Assembly (NCBI GenBank): GCA_001556125.1
Contig: LSIG01000207.1
Location: 1 to 64,000, forward strand
DNA from: Rhizobiales bacterium CCH10-E5
GTDB lineage: Bacteria; Pseudomonadota; Alphaproteobacteria; Rhizobiales; Beijerinckiaceae
DNA: 64,000 nt
Direction of reading: 5' to 3'
Below, in pieces: positions 1 to 8,711 of this stretch. The stretch's first letter is position 1; every line of letters begins with the position of its first letter. The notes beneath the pieces were generated by a model that made no database searches, was not told the origin of the DNA, and saw only the letters and a program-made list of their open reading frames with translations. Position numbers and translations under genes: made by a program.

Positions 1-1
1 G

Positions 2-1222
2 CGTCCGGCACCGCCCCCCGGCCCCGTCGGCGGCCCCCTGCCCGGCCGCGACCAGCTCCTGACGCCCAACGCCAACCCGCTGCTGCGGGCAGCGGGGCCC
101 CTCCTGCTCCTGCTCGGCCGGCTGCGCTCGCAGCTCAGCAGCGCCCCGCTGACGCAGCTCCTCGGCCAGGTCACCGAAACGATCGAGGCCTTCGAGCATG
201 AGGTCCGCGCCGCGGGCGCCTCGGCCGATCAGACGCGCGTCGCGAAATACGTCCTCTGCGCGGCGGCCGACGACATCGTCCAGAACATCCCCGGCGAGGA
301 CCGGCATGTCTGGACGCAGTACAGCATGCTCTCGAAATTCTTCGGCGAGCGTGTCGGCGGCGTGCGCTTCTTCGAGGAGCTCGACCGCGCCAAGGCCGAC
401 CCGTCCGTCAATTACGACCTGCTCGAACTGATGCATGCCTGCCTGGCGCTGGGCTTCCAGGGCATCCACCGCACCTCCGCCGGCGGCGCCGCCAATCTCC
501 AGATGATCCAGCGCAACCTCTTCGAGACGCTGCGCCGGGTGAAGCAGCCCGACCCCGAGCTCTCGCCGCGCTGGCGCGGCCAAGCCGTCGCCTCGCAGGT
601 GGCGCGCTTCAGAGTTCCGGTCTGGTCGGTCGCGGCGCTCGCCGGCGTCGCCGTGCTCGGGCTCTATCTCGTCTTCCGCGCCCTGCTCGGCGGCAATGCC
701 GAGGCGGCCGCCTCGGCCTTGCTCACGGTCCACCCCAAGGGCGAACTCGGCCTCGTCCGCAAGGTGTTCTCGGCTCCCCCGCCGCCGCTGCCGCCCCCGC
801 CGGTGCCACCGAAGGTCTGCGGCGCCGTGCAGCCACCCATCGTCTGCCAGGTCACGCCGAACGTCATCATCGTCCGCCTCGTGGACATCACCCTGTTCGA
901 GCCCGGCCAGGCCGCCGTGCGCGCCGAGTTCAAGCCCCTGATCGAGCGCATCGCGAGCGTGCTGGAAACTGAGGGCGGCGCGGTCAAGGTCGTCGGCCAT
1001 ACCGACAATGTGCCGATCCGCACCGCCCGCTTCGCCTCCAACCTGCAGCTCTCCCAGGCCCGCGCCAAGGCGGTCGGCGACCTGCTGCAGACCAAGCTAA
1101 GCAAGCCGGACCGTATCAGCGTCGAGGGCAAGGGTGCCGACGCACCGATCGCCGACAATGCCAGCCGCGAGGGACGTGCCAAGAACCGGCGCGTCGAGAT
1201 CGTGATCCAGCGGCAGGGCTGA
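2..1222 (+). CDS. tssL: T6SS inner-membrane protein TssL (DotU/IcmH) with C-terminal OmpA domain, 5' truncated
   Basis: TssL joins TssM and TssJ in the membrane complex that anchors the type VI secretion baseplate. The frame is open from the left edge, so the start lies outside the window. The visible N-terminal part has the DotU signature NPLLRAAGPLLLLLGRL. One membrane segment (WSVAALAGVAVLGLYLVF) follows, then a proline-rich linker (PPPPLPPPPVPP) and an OmpA-like peptidoglycan-binding domain (VGHTDN, LSQARAKAV, GRAKNRRVEI). This extended TssL/OmpA architecture is known in many Proteobacteria. tssM starts 13 bp downstream behind a good Shine-Dalgarno (GGAGGG), so the two are almost certainly cotranscribed. 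Confidence 0.93.
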   Translation, partial: RPAPPPGPVGGPLPGRDQLLTPNANPLLRAAGPLLLLLGRLRSQLSSAPLTQLLGQVTETIEAFEHEVRAAGASADQTRVAKYVLCAAADDIVQNIPGEDRHVWTQYSMLSKFFGERVGGVRFFEELDRAKADPSVNYDLLELMHACLALGFQGIHRTSAGGAANLQMIQRNLFETLRRVKQPDPELSPRWRGQAVASQVARFRVPVWSVAALAGVAVLGLYLVFRALLGGNAEAAASALLTVHPKGELGLVRKVFSAPPPPLPPPPVPPKVCGAVQPPIVCQVTPNVIIVRLVDITLFEPGQAAVRAEFKPLIERIASVLETEGGAVKVVGHTDNVPIRTARFASNLQLSQARAKAVGDLLQTKLSKPDRISVEGKGADAPIADNASREGRAKNRRVEIVIQRQG

Positions 1223-1235
1223 GGGAGGGCGAAGC

Positions 1236-4200
1236 ATGAACCTCGCCACCTGGCTCCGGATCACCGCCATCATCGTCGGGACGCTGGCGCTCGGCCTGCT
1301 CGTCTGGTTCGGAGCGCCCTTCGTCGCGATCGGCGAGATCAGGCCCTTTGACTCCGTCTGGGTCCGGCTGCCGATCGTCGCGCTGCTCGCGCTCGGCGCA
1401 CTCGCCTGGATCGCACTCATCGTCATCCGCCGGCGCCGCGCCACCGCGGCGCTGACCGAGGCGCTGGAACAGCAGCAGGAGGCGACCGGCGACGGCGCCG
1501 CCCTCTCCGCCGCGATGCGCGACGCGCTCGCGACGCTGCGCCGCGCTCGCGGCAAGGAGGGCGGCGACTATCTCTACGACCTGCCCTGGTACGTCATCAT
1601 CGGCCCGCCCGGTGCCGGCAAGACGACGGCCCTGGTCAATTCCGGGCTGAAATTCCCGCTCGCCCGCGGTGGGGCGGTACCCGCCGCGATCGCCGGCGTC
1701 GGCGGCACGCGCTATTGCGACTGGTGGTTCGCCGAGGATGCGGTGCTGATCGACACCGCCGGCCGCTACACCACGCAGGACACCGACAGCAGGGCCGAGA
1801 AGGCGAGCTGGCTTGCCTTCCTCGACCTGCTCAAGACCCACCGCCCGCGCCAGCCCATCAACGGCGTGCTGGTCGCGATCAGCGTCGAGGATCTGCTGAC
1901 GGCCTCGCCCGAGGAGATCGCCGCTCATGCCGATGCGATCCGCAACCGCCTGCTCGAACTGAACGAGCGGCTGAAGGTCGATTTCCCGGTCTATGCGATC
2001 TTCACCAAGGCCGACCTGATCGCGGGCTTCAACGAGTTCTTCGGCGCGCTCTCGGAGCCGCAGCGCCGCATGGTCTGGGGCCACACCTTCCAGACCGCCG
2101 ACAAGACCCGCAACATGATCGGCGACGTCGCGCCCGAATACGACGCGCTGGTCGCGCGGCTGAACGAGCGCCTCCCCGACCGGCTTCAGGACGAGGCCAA
2201 CCCGACCGCGCGCGCCCAGATCTTCGGTTTCCCGAGCCAGATGGCGACGCTGAAGCGTTCGATCACCGACTTCCTCGGCCGCGTCTTCGAGCCGACGCGC
2301 TATCACGCCAACGCCACGCTGCGCGGCTTCTATTTCACCTCCGGCACGCAGGAGGGCACACCGATCGACCAGCTAATCGGCGCGCTCTCGCGCAATTTCG
2401 GCAGCAGTCACGCCAGCGCCGGCGCCTATTCCGGCCGCGGCAAGAGCTATTTCCTGACCGACCTGATCCAGAAGGTCATCATCGGCGAGGCCGGCTGGGT
2501 CTCGACCGATCTCGGCGCGGCCCGCCGCGCGACCCTGCTCCGCGCGGCCGGTTTCGCCGCGGTCGCTCTTGTCTCCCTCGCCGCGCTCGGCCTGTGGTGG
2601 ACCAGTTTCTCGCGCAACAGCGACCTCATCACCGCGACCAATTACGGCCTGTCCGACTATCGCGCGAGCGCCGCGCCGGTGCTGCAGGAGACGACGATCT
2701 CCGAGCGCAATTTCAGCCGCGTCCTGCCGCTGCTGCACAAGCTGCGGCATCTGCCGACGGGCTATGCGACCCGCGACGAGCCCACGCCGATGGCCGCCAC
2801 CTTCGGCTTGAGCCAGCGTGACCGGCTCCAGAACGCGGCCGAGCTGACCTATCAGCAGGCGCTGGAGCGGATGCTGCGCTCGCGCATCATCTTCCGGCTG
2901 GAGGAGCAACTCGAGGCCAACCAGGCCAATCCCGGCTTCGTCTACGAGGCGCTCAAGGTCTACATGATGGTCGGGGGCCAGGCGAAGCTCGACCGCGACC
3001 TCGTCATCGCCTGGATGCGGCTCGACTGGGCCGAAAACCTCTTCCCCGGCGCCGCCAACGCCAAGGGCCGCGAGGCGCTGGAGGAGCATCTGGTCGCGAT
3101 GCTCGATCTCGACGACGGCGAGGCCGAGCCGCTGGTCAAGCTCAACCAGTCGCTGATCGAGAACAGCCAGCGCACGCTGCGTCGCCTGAGCATCGCGGAA
3201 CGCGCCTACGAACTGCTACGGACGCAGGCCCGCTCCCAGAGCCAGAAGGACTGGGTCGCCGCACGGCGCGGCGGATCGGATGTGCGGCTGGCCTTCGAGG
3301 GCGTCGGCGGCGAGGATCTCGACGCGATCCGCGTGCCCTATTTCTACACCTATGACGGCTTCCAGAACGCCTTCGTCGACCGCCTCGGCGACATCGGCGA
3401 CCGCATCGAGAAGGAGCGCTGGGTGCTGGGCGAGAATGTCGACCAGCAGGCGATCGTCTCCCAATACGCCACGCTCTTCCAGGACCTGCTCAAGCTCTAC
3501 AGCCGCGATTTCGTCGCCTCCTGGCAGCGCACGCTCGCCCGGCTGAAGCTGCGCCCGCTCAACGCCGACAAGCCGCAATATGTCGCGCTCAGTGCGATGG
3601 CGGCGCCGACCTCGCCCTTCAAGCAGATCCTCGAATCCGTCCGCGACGAGACGCAGCTGACCAAGGAGCGCGCCTCGGCGAAGAAGGCGGCCGCCCAGGC
3701 CGCGACCGCAGCGCTGGAGAAGCGGGCCAGCGACGCCCTGAGCCGGCTCGGCACCAACCTCCCGCTCAGCGCACCGGGCGTCGAGCGCGTGCTGGGAGCC
3801 GGCGGGAACGAGGCGCTCGGCGCCGATATCGAGGCGCAGTTCAAGCCGTTCCATGTCCTGGTCGAGGGCGATCTCGGCCGGCGGCCGGTCGACCAGCTCC
3901 TGCAGGTCCTGTCCGAGATCAACCAGAACCTCGCCATCGCCGCGACGAACCCGGCCCAGGCGGCGGCGGCCAATGCCGCGCTGGTGCCGCTGATCGCGAC
4001 GCTGCGCGCCAATTCCTCGCGCTATCCGGCGCCCTTCGGCGCGATGGTCGTCTCGGCCGTCAACGATTTCGAGGGCGATGCCACCGGCGCGACCGTCGCC
4101 CTGCTGCGCCAGGCGCTGGCCGATCAGGTCAGCCGCGTCTGCACGGAGATCCTAACCAACCGCTACCCCTTCGTGAAGGGCAGCACGCGCGACGTGCCGC

Positions 4201-4850
4201 TGGCCGATTTCGCCCGCCTCTTCGCGCCCGGCGGCATCATGGACAAGTTCTACAAGGAGCGGCTCGAGCCCTATGTCGACAGCTCCAAGGCGCAGTGGAA
4301 CTGGCGCGCCGACAGCCGCGTCGCCCGCTCGCTCTCGGCGACGACGCTGCGCGAGTTCCAGCGTGCCAGCGAGATCAGGGAAGCCTTCTTCCCGACCGGC
4401 GGCAACCTGCCCTCCTTCCAGATGATCGTGGTGCCGACCGCCCTCTCCGCCGACGCGGCCAATGCGAAGCTCGAGATCAACGGCTTCACCGTGACCAGCC
4501 AGCAGGGCGTCAACACGCCCGCCCCGGTGATGTGGCCGGGCGCCGGTGTCGGCCGCACCGCGATCACGCTGACGCTGGGCGGGGCGAGCGGCGGCGGCGT
4601 CTTCGGCGGCGGCTTCTTCTCCTCGGGGCCGAGCGCGCCGTCCGGCGAGGTCAAGCTCTTCGAGCGCGACGGCGTCTGGTCGTTCTTCCGCCTGCTCGAC
4701 ACCGGCTCGGTGCTGCGCCAGGGCGACAATGTCGGGCTGACGCTGGCGGCGGGCGGGCGCCAGGTCGGCTACCAGTTCGGCGTCGGCTCTCTCAAGAACC
4801 CGCTGATCCTGCCCGCTCTGCGGGAGATCCGCTGCCCGTCGGGGATCTGA
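1236..4850 (+). CDS. tssM: T6SS membrane-complex protein TssM (IcmF family)
   Basis: TssM spans the inner membrane and periplasm and forms the T6SS channel core with TssL and TssJ. The 1204-residue length is typical. Two N-terminal membrane segments (residues ~5-30 and ~45-65) precede a cytoplasmic NTPase-like domain with an intact Walker A (GPPGAGKTT, ~residue 124) and a DTAGRY motif. A third membrane segment lies near residue 440 (AAGFAAVALVSLAALGLWW). The remaining ~750 residues are the periplasmic IcmF region, ending in a glycine-rich beta domain. The start is supported by GGAGGG six bases upstream. tagF begins 4 bp after the stop. Confidence 0.97.
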   Translation: MNLATWLRITAIIVGTLALGLLVWFGAPFVAIGEIRPFDSVWVRLPIVALLALGALAWIALIVIRRRRATAALTEALEQQQEATGDGAALSAAMRDALATLRRARGKEGGDYLYDLPWYVIIGPPGAGKTTALVNSGLKFPLARGGAVPAAIAGVGGTRYCDWWFAEDAVLIDTAGRYTTQDTDSRAEKASWLAFLDLLKTHRPRQPINGVLVAISVEDLLTASPEEIAAHADAIRNRLLELNERLKVDFPVYAIFTKADLIAGFNEFFGALSEPQRRMVWGHTFQTADKTRNMIGDVAPEYDALVARLNERLPDRLQDEANPTARAQIFGFPSQMATLKRSITDFLGRVFEPTRYHANATLRGFYFTSGTQEGTPIDQLIGALSRNFGSSHASAGAYSGRGKSYFLTDLIQKVIIGEAGWVSTDLGAARRATLLRAAGFAAVALVSLAALGLWWTSFSRNSDLITATNYGLSDYRASAAPVLQETTISERNFSRVLPLLHKLRHLPTGYATRDEPTPMAATFGLSQRDRLQNAAELTYQQALERMLRSRIIFRLEEQLEANQANPGFVYEALKVYMMVGGQAKLDRDLVIAWMRLDWAENLFPGAANAKGREALEEHLVAMLDLDDGEAEPLVKLNQSLIENSQRTLRRLSIAERAYELLRTQARSQSQKDWVAARRGGSDVRLAFEGVGGEDLDAIRVPYFYTYDGFQNAFVDRLGDIGDRIEKERWVLGENVDQQAIVSQYATLFQDLLKLYSRDFVASWQRTLARLKLRPLNADKPQYVALSAMAAPTSPFKQILESVRDETQLTKERASAKKAAAQAATAALEKRASDALSRLGTNLPLSAPGVERVLGAGGNEALGADIEAQFKPFHVLVEGDLGRRPVDQLLQVLSEINQNLAIAATNPAQAAAANAALVPLIATLRANSSRYPAPFGAMVVSAVNDFEGDATGATVALLRQALADQVSRVCTEILTNRYPFVKGSTRDVPLADFARLFAPGGIMDKFYKERLEPYVDSSKAQWNWRADSRVARSLSATTLREFQRASEIREAFFPTGGNLPSFQMIVVPTALSADAANAKLEINGFTVTSQQGVNTPAPVMWPGAGVGRTAITLTLGGASGGGVFGGGFFSSGPSAPSGEVKLFERDGVWSFFRLLDTGSVLRQGDNVGLTLAAGGRQVGYQFGVGSLKNPLILPALREIRCPSGI

Positions 4851-4854
4851 GGCG

Positions 4855-5562
4855 ATGAGCTGCGGCCTGTTCGGGAAGCTGCCGGCCAAGCGCGACTTCA
4901 TCGCGGTCAACGCGCCGGCCGCCTTCCTCAAGGTCTATGAGAGTTGGCTTCAGGGCGGGCTGACCGCGAGCCGCCTCGCGCTCGCCGGCGGCTGGCAGGA
5001 GGCCTTCCTCAATGCGCCGATCTGGCGCTTCTGGCTCGGCCAGGGTCTCTGCGGACAGGCCGTCGCGGGGGCCTTCATGCCCTCCGTCGACGGCGTCGGC
5101 CGCTATTTCCCGCTGACGGTCTTCGCGCTGGCTGAGCCCGGCGGCGCGATCCCGCATCCCGAGCTCGATCCGCAGGACGCCTGGTATGCGGGAATCGAGG
5201 ATTTCCTGCTCGAGGCGCTCGATCCGGGGGCGAGCTTCGAGGCGGTCTCGGAGCGCCTGGCGCGGCTGGCCGTCCCAAACGACGCGCTGCTCGCGCCGCC
5301 GCCCGAGGAGATGCTGCGTCTGCCGGACGGCACCATCGTCACGGCTCTGGACAGCGCCGGTTTCCCGGCCCGGCTGGCCGCGCTGCGCGTCGAGGATCAC
5401 GCCCGCGCCTATGCCCATGCGACCTGCTTCTGGACCGTCGGCGGCGAGAATTTCGAACCGCTCGCGCTGGTCGGGCACGGCTTGCCCGACCCCCATCTCT
5501 TCGCCGGCCTGCTGACGGGCCGTTTCGACACGTTCCTCGAACCGGGGCGGGCCGCGTCATGA
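4855..5562 (+). CDS. tagF: T6SS-associated protein TagF (ImpM family)
   Basis: TagF/ImpM is a cytosolic post-translational regulator of T6SS; in Pseudomonas it restrains assembly independently of, or fused to, the PppA phosphatase. The N-terminus FGKLPAKRDFIAVNAP is the family hallmark (GK.P..GDF), and WLGQGLCGQ plus GRYFPLTV are conserved core segments. At 235 residues it is the usual length. It sits between tssM and pppA, and its last 4 bp (ATGA) overlap the pppA start, which implies translational coupling. Confidence 0.92.
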   Translation: MSCGLFGKLPAKRDFIAVNAPAAFLKVYESWLQGGLTASRLALAGGWQEAFLNAPIWRFWLGQGLCGQAVAGAFMPSVDGVGRYFPLTVFALAEPGGAIPHPELDPQDAWYAGIEDFLLEALDPGASFEAVSERLARLAVPNDALLAPPPEEMLRLPDGTIVTALDSAGFPARLAALRVEDHARAYAHATCFWTVGGENFEPLALVGHGLPDPHLFAGLLTGRFDTFLEPGRAAS

Positions 5563-6371
5563 GCGATCTCGGACAGAACGATCTCGGCCGCACGGCGCTT
5601 CCCTTCGAGACCGGCGCGGTCAGCCATGTCGGGCGGGTCCGCAGCGCCAACGAGGACAATCTCGTCGTGCGGCCGGAATTCGGCATCTGGGCCGTCGCCG
5701 ACGGCATGGGCGGCCACGAGAACGGCGCGCTCGCCAGCGCCACCGTCGCCGCCGCGATCGAGAACATCGGCCCGACCGGATCGGCGCCGGATCTGCTGGC
5801 GCGGCTGGAGGCCGCTGTCCTGCAGGCCAATGCGGAGATTCGCCGGCGCATCGCCGAGGGCAATGGCGCGCCCATGGGCTCGACGCTGGCGGTTCTGCTG
5901 GTCCATGACCGCCATTTCGCCTGCGTCTGGTGCGGCGACAGCCGGATCTATCTCGTCCGCGCCGGCCAGATCCTGCAATTGTCGCGCGATCACACCGAGG
6001 TTCAGGACCTGGTCGAGCGGGGCGTGCTGACTCCGGCCGAAGCGAAGGTCTCGCCGCGGCGCCACGTCATCACCCGCGCGATCGGCGTCCACGAGCAGCC
6101 GGAGCTCGACCTCGACAGCGGCGAGATCGAGGATGGCGACGTCTTCTTGCTCTGCTCGGACGGGCTGACCGAGCATGTCGCGGAGGACGAAATCCTGGCG
6201 ACGGTCGAGGAGAGGGGCGCCCAGCAGGCCTGCAATGCGCTGCTGCAGCTCACGCTCCAGCGCGGCGCGCGCGACAATGTCACGGTGATCGTCATGCGCT
6301 ATACCCGCAGGGAGAACCGGACGACGCGGTGGATGCCCAATATGCGGATGCAGGAAACCGACACGCCATGA
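5559..6371 (+). CDS. pppA: PP2C-type serine/threonine phosphatase PppA (Stp1)
   Basis: The protein removes phosphate from targets of the T6SS kinase PpkA (classically the FHA protein Fha). PP2C motifs with metal-binding aspartates are visible in order: VRSANEDN near residue 28, WAVADGMGGHENG, GSTLAVLLV, CGDSRIYLV, LLCSDGLTEHV and ARDNVTVIVM. No membrane segment is present, so it is cytosolic. The start codon overlaps the tagF stop and the stop overlaps the ppkA start, both as ATGA, so tagF-pppA-ppkA form one coupled unit that keeps kinase and phosphatase in proportion. Confidence 0.95.
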   Translation: MSDLGQNDLGRTALPFETGAVSHVGRVRSANEDNLVVRPEFGIWAVADGMGGHENGALASATVAAAIENIGPTGSAPDLLARLEAAVLQANAEIRRRIAEGNGAPMGSTLAVLLVHDRHFACVWCGDSRIYLVRAGQILQLSRDHTEVQDLVERGVLTPAEAKVSPRRHVITRAIGVHEQPELDLDSGEIEDGDVFLLCSDGLTEHVAEDEILATVEERGAQQACNALLQLTLQRGARDNVTVIVMRYTRRENRTTRWMPNMRMQETDTP

Positions 6372-8365
6372 GCGACTCCGAGCGCACCGTCTTCGCTCCC
6401 CGGGCCGGCGCCGTCTCCGTCGGGACCACGCTGAACGGCATCTACGAGGTCGAGCGGCTGATCGCGGTCGGCGGCATGGGCGAGGTCTACAAGGGCCGCG
6501 CGATCCAGACCGGCGATGCGGTGGCGATCAAGATGATCCGCCCCGAACTGGCGCGTGACGAGGCGGCGCTCGCCCTTTTCCGGCGCGAGGCGGCTGCCCT
6601 GCACAACCTCTATAACGAGGCCATCGTCCGCTATTACGTCTTCACCATCGATCCGGGCACGCAGTCGCCCTATCTGGCGATGGAGTTCGTCGACGGCCAG
6701 CCGCTGTCGGAGCGCATCAAGGAAGCGCCGCTGAGTGTCGACGAGGTCGACCTCCTGCGCCGGCGCATCGCGCCCGGCCTCCATGCCGCCCATCTGCTCG
6801 GCATCGTCCATCGCGACGTCTCGCCGGACAACATCATCCTGCCCGGCGGCAGCATCGCCCGCGCCAAGATCATCGATTTCGGCATCGCGCGCTCCAGCCT
6901 TCTCGGCGAAGGCACGGTCATCGGCTCGGGCTTCGCCGGGAAATACAACTACGTCTCGCCGGAGCAGCTCGGGCTCTTCGGCGGCGACGTCACCGGCCGC
7001 TCCGACATGTACAGCTTCGCGCTCGTCCTGGCCGAGGCGCTCGCCGGCAAGCCGCTCGATATGGGCGGCAGCCAGGTCCAGATCCTCGACAAGCGCCGCA
7101 GGCTCCCGGACCTTTCGGCCATCGATGCCCGCATCCGCCCGCTTCTCGCGCGGATGCTGGCGCCCGATCCGGCCGACCGCTTCGCCGACATGTCCGAGGT
7201 CGCGGCCTGGCAGGCCCAGACCACCCCCGCCAAGGCGGCGGGCGGCGGCGGCGGTTCCTCTACCCGGCTCGTGGCCGGCATCGCCGCCCTCGCCCTGCTC
7301 GCGGGCGGCGGCTTCTATGGCTGGACGCTGCTGAACGACAAGCCGAAGCCGGGCGGCGCCCCGCCACCGGCGCTGACCGAGAACCGCAGCGAGGCCGCGG
7401 CATCCGCCCAGCCTCCCGCGCCACCTGCCACGCCGCCGGCAAACCAGCCGAAAGTGCCCGAGCTGGTCGAACCGCCGGCCGTTCCGTCTCCGGCCGTAGC
7501 CACGCCGTCGGCGCCCTCACCTGCCCTGGCCACGCCTGCGAATCCGCCACCGGCCCTGAACGAGCCAGCGAGCGGCGCCGCGGCCCAGCGGCCCCCTCAG
7601 GCGCCCGCGCAGCCGCCAACGCCGCAGCCCAATCCCCAGGTGGCGATCCAGACGCCGACACCGCCTCCGGTGAGCCCGCCCGATCCGAGGCTGCCGCAGC
7701 CGACGCCGGAGCCTGTGCGGCCTCCGGCCGTGACGGCCGCGCCGCGCGCGCCGCTGGAGCGCATCCAGAACTACATCGCGACCTATCAAGGCGGGCCTTG
7801 CGTCTTCCTCTGGCCGACGGAGCTGACCGCCACCCGCGCCGTGCTGGAGGGCTTCGGCAACGAGACCGCGCCCTTCGTCGCCTTCGACAACGCCTTCAAG
7901 GCGGCGCAGGGCTTCGAGGCGCAGATCCATCTGCGGCCGATCACGGCGGCGCAATGCCCGATGGCGGATTTCCTGCGTGCGCTGGGCGACAACATCGACC
8001 GGACCCCGCGACTCCAGATCAACGCCTTCAACATGAAGAGCGGCGATGTGCTGAGCGGCACCATCGACAATGACGGCGGCCGCAACGTCGCCGTGGTGCT
8101 GATCGGGGACGACGGCCTCGTCTACAATCTCGGCAGCTATCTGCGCCGCGACGGACGCCGCGCCACCTTCAACCTGAAGCTCGAATCGGCCGGGGGCGGC
8201 CCGCGGCCCCAGACGGTGCTGACCTTCGTCAGCGCCGCGCCGCTGCCGGCGCTCTCGGGCCCCAACCCGACGCCCTCGACGGATTTCTTCGCCAGCCTGA
8301 AGCAGGACGTGGCGCGCCAGGGCGAACCACTCGGTCTCGGCGTGCGCTATTTCCGGATCGACTGA
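6368..8365 (+). CDS. ppkA: T6SS serine/threonine protein kinase PpkA with periplasmic C-terminal domain
   Basis: A Hanks-type kinase that switches on T6SS by threonine phosphorylation. The 665-residue protein has a cytosolic kinase domain with GGMGEVYKG (P-loop), VAIKMI (lysine), HRDVSPDN (catalytic loop) and DFGIA. A membrane segment (AGIAALALLAGGGFYGWTLL, ~residue 300) is followed by a ~130-residue Pro/Ala/Gln linker. The periplasmic domain (~residue 460 to end) contains SGTIDNDGG and LVYNLGSYL and resembles the DUF4384-type sensor regions of other T6SS kinases; that last assignment is inference. The start is set by ATGA overlap with pppA. Confidence 0.94.
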   Translation: MSDSERTVFAPRAGAVSVGTTLNGIYEVERLIAVGGMGEVYKGRAIQTGDAVAIKMIRPELARDEAALALFRREAAALHNLYNEAIVRYYVFTIDPGTQSPYLAMEFVDGQPLSERIKEAPLSVDEVDLLRRRIAPGLHAAHLLGIVHRDVSPDNIILPGGSIARAKIIDFGIARSSLLGEGTVIGSGFAGKYNYVSPEQLGLFGGDVTGRSDMYSFALVLAEALAGKPLDMGGSQVQILDKRRRLPDLSAIDARIRPLLARMLAPDPADRFADMSEVAAWQAQTTPAKAAGGGGGSSTRLVAGIAALALLAGGGFYGWTLLNDKPKPGGAPPPALTENRSEAAASAQPPAPPATPPANQPKVPELVEPPAVPSPAVATPSAPSPALATPANPPPALNEPASGAAAQRPPQAPAQPPTPQPNPQVAIQTPTPPPVSPPDPRLPQPTPEPVRPPAVTAAPRAPLERIQNYIATYQGGPCVFLWPTELTATRAVLEGFGNETAPFVAFDNAFKAAQGFEAQIHLRPITAAQCPMADFLRALGDNIDRTPRLQINAFNMKSGDVLSGTIDNDGGRNVAVVLIGDDGLVYNLGSYLRRDGRRATFNLKLESAGGGPRPQTVLTFVSAAPLPALSGPNPTPSTDFFASLKQDVARQGEPLGLGVRYFRID

Positions 8366-8383
8366 GCGCGCGGCTCCGTCCGC

Positions 8384-8665
8384 TCAGTCCGCCTCGCGGT
8401 AGAGCACGCCCCACTCGTCCTGCCAGAGGCCCTGCGGATCCTCGACGACGATCGGCGCGCGGATCTCGTTGGCGAGCCGGACGGCGGCGCGGAAGGCCTC
8501 CACAGGCGGCATCGGGTCGCTGACGAAGTCGTTGACGAGATGGCCGCCCGCCAGATCCGCCGGACAGGAGATCCGCCCGCGCGTCTCGCCATCGCCCGCG
8601 CTCAGGCTGAGCGTGATCGCGTCGTCCTGCGGCTCGTCGACCTGCTCGAAACGGTTCGTCGCCAT
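8384..8665 (-). CDS. Small conserved hypothetical protein (93 aa)
   Basis: An acidic 93-residue soluble protein (start MATNRFEQVDEPQDD, end GLWQDEWGVLYREAD) with no signal peptide or membrane segment. I do not recognise the family. It ends 18 bp from the convergent end of ppkA. Because it lies directly upstream of the leftward zinc-ribbon/transglycosylase gene's 3' end, it would be transcribed last in that leftward group. The composition is that of a real protein rather than an antisense shadow, as it has few Arg/Ser runs. Confidence 0.6.
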   Translation of the reverse strand: MATNRFEQVDEPQDDAITLSLSAGDGETRGRISCPADLAGGHLVNDFVSDPMPPVEAFRAAVRLANEIRAPIVVEDPQGLWQDEWGVLYREAD

Positions 8666-8711
8666 GTCCTGTCTCCCAATCCGGTTCGGGCGGGACGGGC
8701 GTCCCGTCCGT

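Noticed and set aside
1116..2306. 396-codon leftward open frame
   Set aside because: Antisense to tssL/tssM, which carry all family motifs.
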